The notes under the pieces are model-generated. The model ran no database searches. It saw only the letters and a list, made by a program, of their open reading frames with translations, and was not told the DNA's origin. A DNA stretch of 64,000 bases from CALLVY01 sp937899855 (GTDB lineage Bacteria > Bacteroidota > Bacteroidia > Chitinophagales > Saprospiraceae), in the NCBI GenBank assembly GCA_039820405.1, contig JBCBQC010000023.1, positions 6,264-70,263 on the forward strand, written 5' to 3'. Made by a program: the position numbers and the translations under genes. This document shows positions 34,403 through 42,839 of the stretch, piece by piece (the stretch's first letter is position 1; each line of letters starts with the position of its first letter).

Positions 34403-36040
34403 ATGAATCAAAAGATTGATCTGGAAAAAAGTAAGAACGAAGACGCCATGAAGCTTCAGTTGTCAAAAATGCAGTACCGACTGGAAAAAATATTTCTGGG
34501 GGGTGGTCAGAAGCGGATCGACAAGCTGCACGCCAGGGGGAAGCTGACGGCTAGGGAGCGCGTCGACTACCTGATCGATGACGACAGTACGTTTTTTGAA
34601 ATTGGGGCCTTCGCGGGCTACGAGATGTACGCCGAATACGGTGGCTGCCCGGCCGGCGGGGTCGTGGTGGGTATTGGTTACGTAGCGGGCCGCCAGTGCG
34701 TGATCGTCGCCAATGATGCTACGGTCAAGGCGGGGGCTTGGTTTCCGATTACGGGTAAGAAAAACCTGCGGGCGCAGGAAATTGCCCTGGAAAATCGCTT
34801 ACCCATCATCTACCTGGTCGACAGCGCCGGGGTGTTTTTACCGATGCAGGACGAAATCTTTCCCGACAAGGAACACTTTGGCCGCATCTTCCGCAATAAT
34901 GCCCAGCTATCGAGTAAGGGCATTCCCCAAATCGCGGCCATCATGGGCTCCTGCGTGGCGGGAGGCGCCTACCTGCCCATCATGTCGGACGAGGCTTTGA
35001 TCGTGGAAGGGACGGGCTCGATCTTTTTGGCCGGTCCTTATTTGGTGAAGGCCGCCATTGGCGAAGAGGTGGACAAAGAGACCCTGGGGGGCGCCACGAC
35101 GCAGAGCGAAATCTCGGGCGTCACCGATTATAAAATGCCCGACGACCAGACCTGCCTAGACACCATCCGCGACCTGGTCGACAAGATGGGGGACTTCGAT
35201 CGGGCGGGTTTCAACCGCAGCGAGCCCCAGCCGCCGGCGGTGGACGCCGATCAGTTGTACCGCATTTTCCCGGAAGTTCCCACCAAGCCCTACGATACGC
35301 GTGAGGTCCTCAAATGTTTGGTCGATGAGTCCAAGTTTACGGAATACAAAAAGGGTTACGGCCAGACCATCATCTGTGCCTACGCCCGCATCGACGGCTG
35401 GTCGGTGGGCATTGTGGCCAACAATCGCAAGGTCGTGAAGACGGCCAAGGGCGAGATGCAATTTGGTGGGGTCATCTACTCGGATTCGGCGGACAAGGCG
35501 ACGCGTTTTATCCTCAACTGCAATCAGAAGAAAATCCCGTTGGTCTTTCTCCACGACGTTACCGGATTTATGGTGGGCAAGCGCTCCGAACACGGCGGCA
35601 TCATCAAGGATGGCGCCAAGATGGTCAATGCGGTATCCAATTCGACGGTACCCAAATTTACCGTTATCATGGGCAATTCTTACGGGGCGGGCAACTACGC
35701 AATGTGCGGCAAGGCTTACGATCCGCGTCTGATCGTGGCCTGGCCCACGGCTAAGGTGGCGGTGATGGGAGGTGCCCAGGCGGCCAAGGTACTGACCCAA
35801 ATCCAGGTTGCCTCACTCAAGGCCAAGGGAGAGGCCCCCAACCCGGAGACGGAAAAGGCCCTATTCGAAAAAATCAAGGGCCGCTACGACGAGCAGACCA
35901 GCCCTTACTACGCCGCCGCTCGGCTCTGGGTAGATGCCATCATCGATCCCGCGCGTACCCGCCGGGTGATCTCGATGGGCATTGAAGCGGCCAACCACGC
36001 CCCCATCGAGCGGTTCAACCCCGGAGTTATCCAAACCTAA
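34403..36040 (+). CDS. Acyl-CoA carboxylase beta (carboxyltransferase) subunit
   Basis: The 545-residue protein is the carboxyltransferase subunit of a biotin-dependent acyl-CoA carboxylase, closest in pattern to methylcrotonyl- or propionyl-CoA carboxylase. It has both crotonase-fold halves: the N-terminal acyl-CoA site (GGVVVGIGYVAGRQCVIVANDATVKAGAW, IMGSCVAGGAYLP) and the C-terminal carboxybiotin site (FLHDVTGFMVGKRSEHGGIIKDGAKM, NSYGAGNYAMCGKAYDPR). FMVG points toward the methylcrotonyl type, hence leucine breakdown, but this is inferred. The biotin-carrying alpha subunit gene is not in the window. Confidence 0.94.
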   Translation: MNQKIDLEKSKNEDAMKLQLSKMQYRLEKIFLGGGQKRIDKLHARGKLTARERVDYLIDDDSTFFEIGAFAGYEMYAEYGGCPAGGVVVGIGYVAGRQCVIVANDATVKAGAWFPITGKKNLRAQEIALENRLPIIYLVDSAGVFLPMQDEIFPDKEHFGRIFRNNAQLSSKGIPQIAAIMGSCVAGGAYLPIMSDEALIVEGTGSIFLAGPYLVKAAIGEEVDKETLGGATTQSEISGVTDYKMPDDQTCLDTIRDLVDKMGDFDRAGFNRSEPQPPAVDADQLYRIFPEVPTKPYDTREVLKCLVDESKFTEYKKGYGQTIICAYARIDGWSVGIVANNRKVVKTAKGEMQFGGVIYSDSADKATRFILNCNQKKIPLVFLHDVTGFMVGKRSEHGGIIKDGAKMVNAVSNSTVPKFTVIMGNSYGAGNYAMCGKAYDPRLIVAWPTAKVAVMGGAQAAKVLTQIQVASLKAKGEAPNPETEKALFEKIKGRYDEQTSPYYAAARLWVDAIIDPARTRRVISMGIEAANHAPIERFNPGVIQT

Positions 36041-36051
36041 TCCTTTTCAAT

Positions 36052-36186
36052 ATGGCGGACAGCAAATTCAAACTGTGGTTCAAACGCGTCGGTGTGGCGG
36101 GCTTTCTCTTTTTCTTCATCAAGGGACTGGTATGGCTGGCCATCTTCTACGGAGCGGGCAGCTATTTTCAAGGTTGCATGACCTAG
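36052..36186 (+). CDS. 44-residue single-pass membrane protein
   Basis: An ATG at 36052, 11 bases after the carboxyltransferase stop, opens a 44-residue frame ending at TAG 36184-36186. The product starts with a basic, polar segment (MADSKFKLWFKRVG) and continues as one hydrophobic helix (VAGFLFFFIKGLVWLAIFYGAG). The spacing and clean positive-inside topology suggest a real small gene co-transcribed with the carboxylase. No family is recognised and there is no evidence for a role. Confidence 0.6.
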   Translation: MADSKFKLWFKRVGVAGFLFFFIKGLVWLAIFYGAGSYFQGCMT

Positions 36187-36298
36187 CGACGGCCACGCCG
36201 CTCATTTTTTTGTGGAACGCATAGGGGTATTCCCCACTTGCCGTTGTCATAAGGGTGAAAACCATTGATCCGGCTTGATTAGCCACAAAAGAACCAAC

Positions 36299-38701
36299 AT
36301 GTACCAACGCTTTGTACCTTTCTCCTGCTCCAAACTGGGACTCCTCTTTTGTAGCGTCCTGATACACAGCACCGTCCTCTTCGCCCAGACGCCCACCCAG
36401 GACATTCGCGGCACCATCGTCGATGCGGATACCCAAATTCCGCTCATCGGCGCCAGCGTGGTCCTACTCGGCAGCGAGCCCCTGCGTGGCGCTACTACCG
36501 ATCTCGACGGCCAGTTTAAGATCACGGGCGTTCCCGTGGGGCGGCAGGACCTCCAGGTCACCTACCTGGGTTACGACCCCGTCAACCTCCAAAGTATCCA
36601 GCTTACCTCGGGCAAAGAATTGGTCCTCCAAATCGAGATGCTCGAATCGACCATCTCGATGGAGGAAGTCGTGGTAAGGGCCCAACTGGATAAGTCCGAG
36701 ACCTTGAACGAGATGGCGACCGTCAGTGCTCGTTCCTTTTCCGTGGAAGAGACGGCGCGCTACGCTTCGAGTTTTAACGACCCCGCCCGGATGGCCAAAA
36801 ACTACGCGGGGGTATCCGGGGGTGGAGACGACCTACTCAATGAGATCGTCGTCCGTGGCAATTCGCCCCGTGGGGTACACTGGCGCTTGGAAGGCATCGA
36901 AATTCCCAATCCCAATCACTTTGGTGCGATGGGCAGTACCGGTGGGGGCATCAGTATGCTGAGTAGCAGCACCCTAGCCAATTCCGATTTTTATACCGGT
37001 GCCTTTCCCTCCGAATTTGGCAATGCCCTCTCGGGGGTGTTTGACCTCAACCTGCGCAAGGGCAACAACGAAAAGCGGGAATACGCTTTTATGGTCGGTC
37101 TTTTGGGACTGGAAGCCGCCCTCGAAGGCCCCTTTCACAGGGGCGGTAAATCCTCCTACCTCATCAATTACCGCTACTCCACCCTTTCGGCGCTGGGAGC
37201 GGTGGGTATCGACGTGGTGGGCGACGTTTTTCCAAGCTATCAAGACCTCTCCTTCAAATTGCATTTGCCCACCCGCAAAGCCGGCGTCTTTGCCCTCTTT
37301 GGTTTGGGGGGAAATAATGTAGCTAGCTTTGAACCCGCCGCGGACAGTACCCGCTGGGACGAAAATTTTGGCAATTTTGGCTTTATCGAAAAACAGCACA
37401 TCGGAACGATCGGTCTGTCGCACCGGATCGTGCTATCGGAACGCAGCTATTTGCGGACGGTGGTGGTGGGCTCCGTCGACGATACCGAGCAAGAATACTA
37501 CGAGCTGGACCCGGACGCCGACTACGACAAGGTGGTGGCTGATCAGGGGCGTTACTCCAACAATACCTACCGCTTGTCCAGCACTTACAACCACAAGTTC
37601 AACGCCCGTCATACCCTACGTACCGGCCTCATCATCAGCCAGATGGAGTACGACCTCAAGTCGGAATACTTCAACGAAGAAGACCAAACCTTTTACACCC
37701 TTTTTGACAGCGACGGCCAGGCCCAACTCTACCAGGCCTTCGCCCACTGGAAGTACCGCCTCAGCAATGCCGTGACCTTCAACAGTGGCTTGCACTACAC
37801 CTACTTTGGCCTCAATGGCCGACAGTCGATCGAGCCCCGGGCGGCGGTACAGTGGCGCTTTGCCCCTCGGCAGCGCCTCAGTGGCTCGGTGGGCCTCCAC
37901 AGCAAGCCCGAACACCTGTCCTTTTACCTACTCGAAGAGACGGCGAGCGGCAGCGAACGGACGACGCCCAATCGGGATATGGCCTTTATCAAGGCGATGC
38001 ACGCCGTGCTCGGCTACGACTGGCAGTGGAGCGATCAGATCCGCCTCAAGGCCGAGGCGTACTACCAACGGCTCTACGACGTCCCCGTCGTCAACGACCC
38101 CAATAGTACCGGCTCGTTGCTCAACGCGGCCTCCATCTGGGACATCACCGGGGCGGGCAACGTGGTCAGCGAAGGGACGGGCTTTAACTACGGGATTGAT
38201 TTGACCCTGGAAAAATTCTTTTCCGACAATTACTACTTTCTCTTTACCGGTTCGCTCTTCCAATCCAAGTATACTCCCCTGACCGGTGAGACCTACAGCA
38301 CGCGCTACGATGCGGGCTACCAACTCAACTTGTTGGGGGGAAAGGAATTTAAGGTGGGAAAAAACAAGCAGAACATCGTCGGGATCAATAGCAAGTTCTT
38401 ACTCGCCGGCGGCAATCGCCAGACGCCCATCGACCTGGACGCCTCGCGCCTGGAGGGAAGGACCGTTCGCCTCGATGACCAGCCCTTTGCCGAGCAATTG
38501 CCCGGTTATTACCGCTTCGACCTTGGGGTGAGCTACAAAATCAATAAGCAGAATCTGACGCACAGCATCAGTTTGGACGTCCAAAACGTCACCAATCGGC
38601 TGAACACCTTTTTCACCTTTTTCGATGGCGATCGGGGAAACGTACGCACCGTTTACCAAACCGGACTGTTTCCCGTTTTCAATTACCGCATCGAGTTCTG
38701 A
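36299..38701 (+). CDS. TonB-dependent outer-membrane receptor
   Basis: The 800-residue product starts at the ATG at 36299 (the frame extends to a TTG at 36275). It has a signal peptide ending VLFAQ, a carboxypeptidase-regulatory-like domain (IRGTIVDADTQIPLIGASVVLLGSEPLRGATTDLDGQFKITGVPVG), a plug domain (EIVVRGNSPRGVHWRLEGIEIPNPNHFG) and a beta-barrel ending in FNYRIEF, a typical terminal strand. It is not a SusC-type protein and has no SusD partner. Relatives take up siderophores, metals or peptides. It is followed by a propeller sensor kinase gene that could regulate it. Confidence 0.92.
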   Translation: MYQRFVPFSCSKLGLLFCSVLIHSTVLFAQTPTQDIRGTIVDADTQIPLIGASVVLLGSEPLRGATTDLDGQFKITGVPVGRQDLQVTYLGYDPVNLQSIQLTSGKELVLQIEMLESTISMEEVVVRAQLDKSETLNEMATVSARSFSVEETARYASSFNDPARMAKNYAGVSGGGDDLLNEIVVRGNSPRGVHWRLEGIEIPNPNHFGAMGSTGGGISMLSSSTLANSDFYTGAFPSEFGNALSGVFDLNLRKGNNEKREYAFMVGLLGLEAALEGPFHRGGKSSYLINYRYSTLSALGAVGIDVVGDVFPSYQDLSFKLHLPTRKAGVFALFGLGGNNVASFEPAADSTRWDENFGNFGFIEKQHIGTIGLSHRIVLSERSYLRTVVVGSVDDTEQEYYELDPDADYDKVVADQGRYSNNTYRLSSTYNHKFNARHTLRTGLIISQMEYDLKSEYFNEEDQTFYTLFDSDGQAQLYQAFAHWKYRLSNAVTFNSGLHYTYFGLNGRQSIEPRAAVQWRFAPRQRLSGSVGLHSKPEHLSFYLLEETASGSERTTPNRDMAFIKAMHAVLGYDWQWSDQIRLKAEAYYQRLYDVPVVNDPNSTGSLLNAASIWDITGAGNVVSEGTGFNYGIDLTLEKFFSDNYYFLFTGSLFQSKYTPLTGETYSTRYDAGYQLNLLGGKEFKVGKNKQNIVGINSKFLLAGGNRQTPIDLDASRLEGRTVRLDDQPFAEQLPGYYRFDLGVSYKINKQNLTHSISLDVQNVTNRLNTFFTFFDGDRGNVRTVYQTGLFPVFNYRIEF

Positions 38702-38815
38702 GGCCAGCTTGTCGGATGGTGACCAAGTTGGGGAAGATGCCCCCGACCGTTCTGTTAAAAAGGGGGGATTGCTAGCAAGATTGGGGCAAACTTAGTACTT
38801 TGATCGGGAAGAGGA

Positions 38816-41800
38816 TTGCTAAGCTCCCAACTGGTGAAAAACTATTCCGTATCGCTCCGTTTCCATCTCCTTCGTTGCGCACTCGTCATCGGGTGTGGGC
38901 TGTGCTTCTTGGTCGGAATGGCCCAGCAGCCTACCCTCAAAAGCTTTGGTCCCGGGGAGGGCCTGCCCAGTTCCCACATTTACCGTACCTACCAAGACCG
39001 CGAGGGCTACCTGTGGGTCAGTACCGACAAGGGGCTCGCCCGCTTTGATGGCTACCGCTTTGAGGTGTACTCCGTGCGGGATGGGCTGCCCAACAACGAG
39101 GTATGGGGGGTGGCGGAGGATCAAAAGGGCCGGGTTTGGATCAATACTTTTGACCGGCTGGTGTACTGGCAGGACGGCCACATTCACGAATTTCCCAGCC
39201 CCCTGGGCGAGCGGGAAAAAACCATCATCCAGCACGAAATTGTTCAGGACAGCCTGCACTTCGTCTTTCTGGACCTCAACCACGAGGAGTACTACCAACT
39301 CGACGAGCGGGACAGCATTCGACGGATTGATTTAAAGAGAATTCCCACTCGCTTGGAGCTCCCGGTCGGGCAGCGCGCTCGGGGCCAACAATGGAGCGCA
39401 AGCGCACGGTACTTTCGCTACCGCGACCAGGGCCTCCACTACAAAGTTCGCACCTTCGGGTTGGACCTGCCGACGGAGAGAGATAAACGCTACGCGACCG
39501 GCCCCTCCACCCTCAATCTGGGGATCATCCAACTCTGGCATTTTGATACCGACCGGGCCGACCAACTGCTTTTTAGCAATTATGGCGCCCTGAGCGTTCG
39601 GGGCGACACGGCCTTTCCCCAGGCCTGGACGGACCTTCTCGGGCGCGACATCACGCCCTTTCAGATCACCCAGTTTACCAAAGACCGCTTCCTCATCAGC
39701 TCCCTACAGGGTGCGGTGGTGGTGGATCAGGACCTGCGGTACCGTGAGGAGTTTGCCTTTTTGGAAGATCACGTCGTCAATCACATCCTGATGGACCGGC
39801 AGGGAAATTATTGGATTGCTACCAATAACCGCCTGTACCTGCTTACCGCCAGCGCTACCCAAAGTACCACCCTCTCCGCCCAGGATTTCCTCAATGGCGA
39901 CGAACCCACTACCCTGGCCCGCGATGATCGGGGGGGCATCTGGGTGGGGACCTTTCGAGGGGATCTGTACCGCTACGAAGCGGGGCGGATGGTGTACAAA
40001 ACCAGTGCGGGTGCCCCCATCCGGCGCTTGCTGTTTACGCAGGGGCGGGAGATTTTACTGGGGGGCGATTGGGGCTGGCACCTCATCCCCCCGTCGATGC
40101 TTGATGAGCAGCCCATTCCCCCGGACCAGCTCGACCGTTACAACTGGCACGAAATCCGTTTTCCCCGCCCCCCCTTCCCCGCCTCCGTCACGAGCAATCC
40201 CATGGGTCTCAAAGACGTGATCCGCGGCACGGGCGGAGAACTGTGGTATACTTCCCACCGCGGATTTTTCCATTTCGATCCCGTCGAGGGCTTTCAGCAA
40301 ATCGACGAAGTACGCTCCTACCATTTGTGTCGGGATAGCGAAGCAAGAATTTGGGTGGCACGCACGAGTGGCCTGGCCGTCTTTGCGGACAAAAAGCTGG
40401 TCGACCTCGGGCTGGAACATCCCGTTTTTACCTCCCCCATCAACGACCTCGAAGCCGATCGGGACGGAGGGCTGTGGCTGGCAACCAACGGACTGGGGCT
40501 GTACCGCTACGAGGCGGGCCAGATCGATACGATCCACGAGGTACAGGACGAGATTATCAACGGGCTGGTGTGGGGACGGGATCGGGAACTCTGGGTACTA
40601 TCCAATCGGGGCCTGGGGCAGCTCCGGGTACGGAAAACGACTCCCTTCCGCTACGAATACCGTCGCTGGAGCACCGTCCACGGACTGGCTTCCAGTGAGG
40701 TCAATGACCTCTTGTTGGTGGACGACAAAATTTACGCCGCTACCAAAGAAGGATTGAGCATTTTACCCCAACGGCCCACCGGAGAACACTCGTCCCAACC
40801 CGAACTCCGATTGCGTTCGGTGCTGATCAACAACCGAGCCGTCCCACTGGCCGCCGAATACCAACTCCATCACTGGCAAAATAACCTCAAACTACGTTAC
40901 GTCGCCCTGTCCTTCAAGAGTTTGGGGCGTCTCGAATACGACTACCGACTGGAAGGGATCGACAGCACTTGGCAACGTACGACGGCCCTGGAACTCAACT
41001 ACCCCGCCCTGGCGCCGGGCGACTATCCGCTGTCCATCCGGGCCCGCGACATCGACCGGGGGACGGAGTCGGACATCCAACGGATTCGCTTTCGCATCCA
41101 ACCGCCCTGGTGGCAAACCTGGTGGTTTCGAAGCCTGATGGTGCTGGCGACGGCGGGGCTTTTCCTGCTGATCCTCGGCTGGCGTACCCGCACGGTCGAG
41201 CGCCGGGCGGAGGCCCGCAACCAGATCAATCAGAAGATGGCCGAATTGGAATTGCGGGCCCTGCAGGCGCAGATGAATCCGCATTTCGTCTTCAATGCCC
41301 TCCAAGCGATTCAGGATTTTATTTTCAACAAGAGCGAACTGGTTGCCAATCAGTATCTCGTCAAGTTCAGTCGATTGATGCGTTTATTTTTGGAATCCTC
41401 AAAAGAGAGTTATATTTCGCTCGCCGATGAGTTGGAATTGCTCCGGCTGTACATCGACCTGGAGCGGATGCGATTTGGCGATCAGTTTGATTACGACATC
41501 GAGGTGGATCCCGACTTGTTGAGCGACAGCATCGAAATGCCCTCGATGATCTTGCAGCCCTTTGTGGAAAATGCCATCAACCACGGCCTGCGCTACAAAT
41601 CGGAGCCGGGTCACTTGTGGGTGCGCATCCTACGGGAAGGGACACTGCTCCAGTGCCAGGTGGAGGATGACGGCGTGGGTCGGGAGCGGGCGCGCCTCCT
41701 GCGGGAACGCTCGTACAAAGGACACAAGTCGCGTGGTAGCCAGTTGGTAGAGGAACGGCGACGCATTCTGGAGGTGGTGGATCAATCCCCCATCGACATT

Positions 41801-41881
41801 CAAATCACCGACCTCAAAGACCCAGACGGGGTGGGGCGTGGCACCATCGTTAACATCAGTATCCGCTACGCATTAAACTAG
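38816..41881 (+). CDS. Propeller-type sensor histidine kinase (LytS family)
   Basis: The 1021-residue protein has a signal peptide (ALVIGCGLCFLVGMAQ), two seven-bladed two-component-regulator propellers (GEGLPSSHIYRTYQDREGYLWVSTDKGLARFDG and later repeats), a Y_Y_Y domain (LEYDYRLEGIDSTW), one membrane helix (SLMVLATAGLFLLILGW) and a cytoplasmic LytS-type kinase with the phospho-histidine in AQMNPHFVFNALQ (about 823) and the ATP site VENAINHGLRYKS. An in-frame TGA at 38801 leaves TTG 38816 or GTG 38834 as start, since the first ATG would remove the signal peptide. It pairs with the LytTR regulator 46 bases downstream. The ligand is unknown. Confidence 0.92.
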   Translation: MLSSQLVKNYSVSLRFHLLRCALVIGCGLCFLVGMAQQPTLKSFGPGEGLPSSHIYRTYQDREGYLWVSTDKGLARFDGYRFEVYSVRDGLPNNEVWGVAEDQKGRVWINTFDRLVYWQDGHIHEFPSPLGEREKTIIQHEIVQDSLHFVFLDLNHEEYYQLDERDSIRRIDLKRIPTRLELPVGQRARGQQWSASARYFRYRDQGLHYKVRTFGLDLPTERDKRYATGPSTLNLGIIQLWHFDTDRADQLLFSNYGALSVRGDTAFPQAWTDLLGRDITPFQITQFTKDRFLISSLQGAVVVDQDLRYREEFAFLEDHVVNHILMDRQGNYWIATNNRLYLLTASATQSTTLSAQDFLNGDEPTTLARDDRGGIWVGTFRGDLYRYEAGRMVYKTSAGAPIRRLLFTQGREILLGGDWGWHLIPPSMLDEQPIPPDQLDRYNWHEIRFPRPPFPASVTSNPMGLKDVIRGTGGELWYTSHRGFFHFDPVEGFQQIDEVRSYHLCRDSEARIWVARTSGLAVFADKKLVDLGLEHPVFTSPINDLEADRDGGLWLATNGLGLYRYEAGQIDTIHEVQDEIINGLVWGRDRELWVLSNRGLGQLRVRKTTPFRYEYRRWSTVHGLASSEVNDLLLVDDKIYAATKEGLSILPQRPTGEHSSQPELRLRSVLINNRAVPLAAEYQLHHWQNNLKLRYVALSFKSLGRLEYDYRLEGIDSTWQRTTALELNYPALAPGDYPLSIRARDIDRGTESDIQRIRFRIQPPWWQTWWFRSLMVLATAGLFLLILGWRTRTVERRAEARNQINQKMAELELRALQAQMNPHFVFNALQAIQDFIFNKSELVANQYLVKFSRLMRLFLESSKESYISLADELELLRLYIDLERMRFGDQFDYDIEVDPDLLSDSIEMPSMILQPFVENAINHGLRYKSEPGHLWVRILREGTLLQCQVEDDGVGRERARLLRERSYKGHKSRGSQLVEERRRILEVVDQSPIDIQITDLKDPDGVGRGTIVNISIRYALN

Positions 41882-41912
41882 GGGGTAAGCAGGACCGTTT
41901 TCGGATACCCCC
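41881..41912 (+). promoter_or_regulatory. Hairpin between the kinase and regulator genes
   Basis: GGGGGTA (41881-41887) pairs with TACCCCC (41906-41912) around an 18-base loop; there is no U tract. It starts at the last base of the kinase stop codon. It may stabilise the mRNA or reduce regulator expression. Confidence 0.35.
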
Positions 41913-41927
41913 CAATCACAGTGAAAT

Positions 41928-42713
41928 ATGAACAGTAGTTCCCTGACCACGCTCATCGTCGACGATGAGCCCAAAAGCCGCAACCTCATCGCCACCATCC
42001 TGGCCAAGTACTGCCCCCGGGTCGAGCTGCTGGGTGCCGTGGGCAATATTGAGGATGCTTACGCAATGATCCAAAAACGAGCGCCGCAGTTGCTTCTCCT
42101 CGACATCGAAATGCCACACGGCAGTGGTTTTGATTTGCTCCGCCGGCTGGACCGCAGCGACTTTGAGGTCGTCTTCGTCACCGGCTTTGATCATTACGCG
42201 CTCCAGGCCATCAAATTTCACGCGCTCGACTACCTACTCAAGCCCATCGACGCACTCGAGCTGATGGAAGCGGTCGAAAAGGCTCGACAAAATTGGGAGG
42301 GAAAGCGGGACCGCGAGCGCTTACAGCAACTCCTGCTCAACCTCAAAGAACCCGACCCCAGCAGCCACCAATTGGCCATTCCCACCATCGACGGGCGCGA
42401 GTACGTACCGGTCCAGCACATCCTCTACTGCACGGCCGATGGCAGCTACACCTCCTTCACCCTCATCGGGGGGCGGCAACTGATTTCTTCCAAAAATTTG
42501 GGGGAATACGAAAAGATTTTACCCGGCATCAACGAGCGTTTGCACCACTGTTTTTTCCGGGTCCACCACCGCTACTTGGTCAACCTTTCCTTTATCCAAA
42601 AATACAACCGCAAGGATAATTTTATCCAGATGGAAGACCAGTCCAACATCAGTATCGCCCACCGCCGCAAAGCAAAGTTTCAAAAAATACTCAAAGAACT
42701 CAATCTTTACTAA
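41928..42713 (+). CDS. LytTR-family response regulator
   Basis: A 261-residue regulator with receiver (LIVDDEPKSRNLI, phospho-acceptor aspartate about 59 in LLLLDIEMPHGSG, lysine in YLLKPID) and LytTR DNA-binding domain (ILYCTADGSYTSFTLIGG, FFRVHHRYLVNLSFIQKYNRKDNFI, ISIAHRRKAKF). It is encoded directly after the propeller kinase and should be its output partner. The bamA-like gene 126 bases downstream and the TonB receptor upstream are candidate targets, but no repeated LytTR site was identified. Confidence 0.95.
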   Translation: MNSSSLTTLIVDDEPKSRNLIATILAKYCPRVELLGAVGNIEDAYAMIQKRAPQLLLLDIEMPHGSGFDLLRRLDRSDFEVVFVTGFDHYALQAIKFHALDYLLKPIDALELMEAVEKARQNWEGKRDRERLQQLLLNLKEPDPSSHQLAIPTIDGREYVPVQHILYCTADGSYTSFTLIGGRQLISSKNLGEYEKILPGINERLHHCFFRVHHRYLVNLSFIQKYNRKDNFIQMEDQSNISIAHRRKAKFQKILKELNLY

Positions 42714-42839
42714 TCCGCTCATTTCCAATAATTTAAACGATCACAAATCGGTACTCCAAGCGGTTTCCTAGGGGTTCCTCCGCCGTCTTTTTGGAGTGGG
42801 ATACCAACCTTCGCAAAAAAGGGACGCCTCTTTGGGAAT

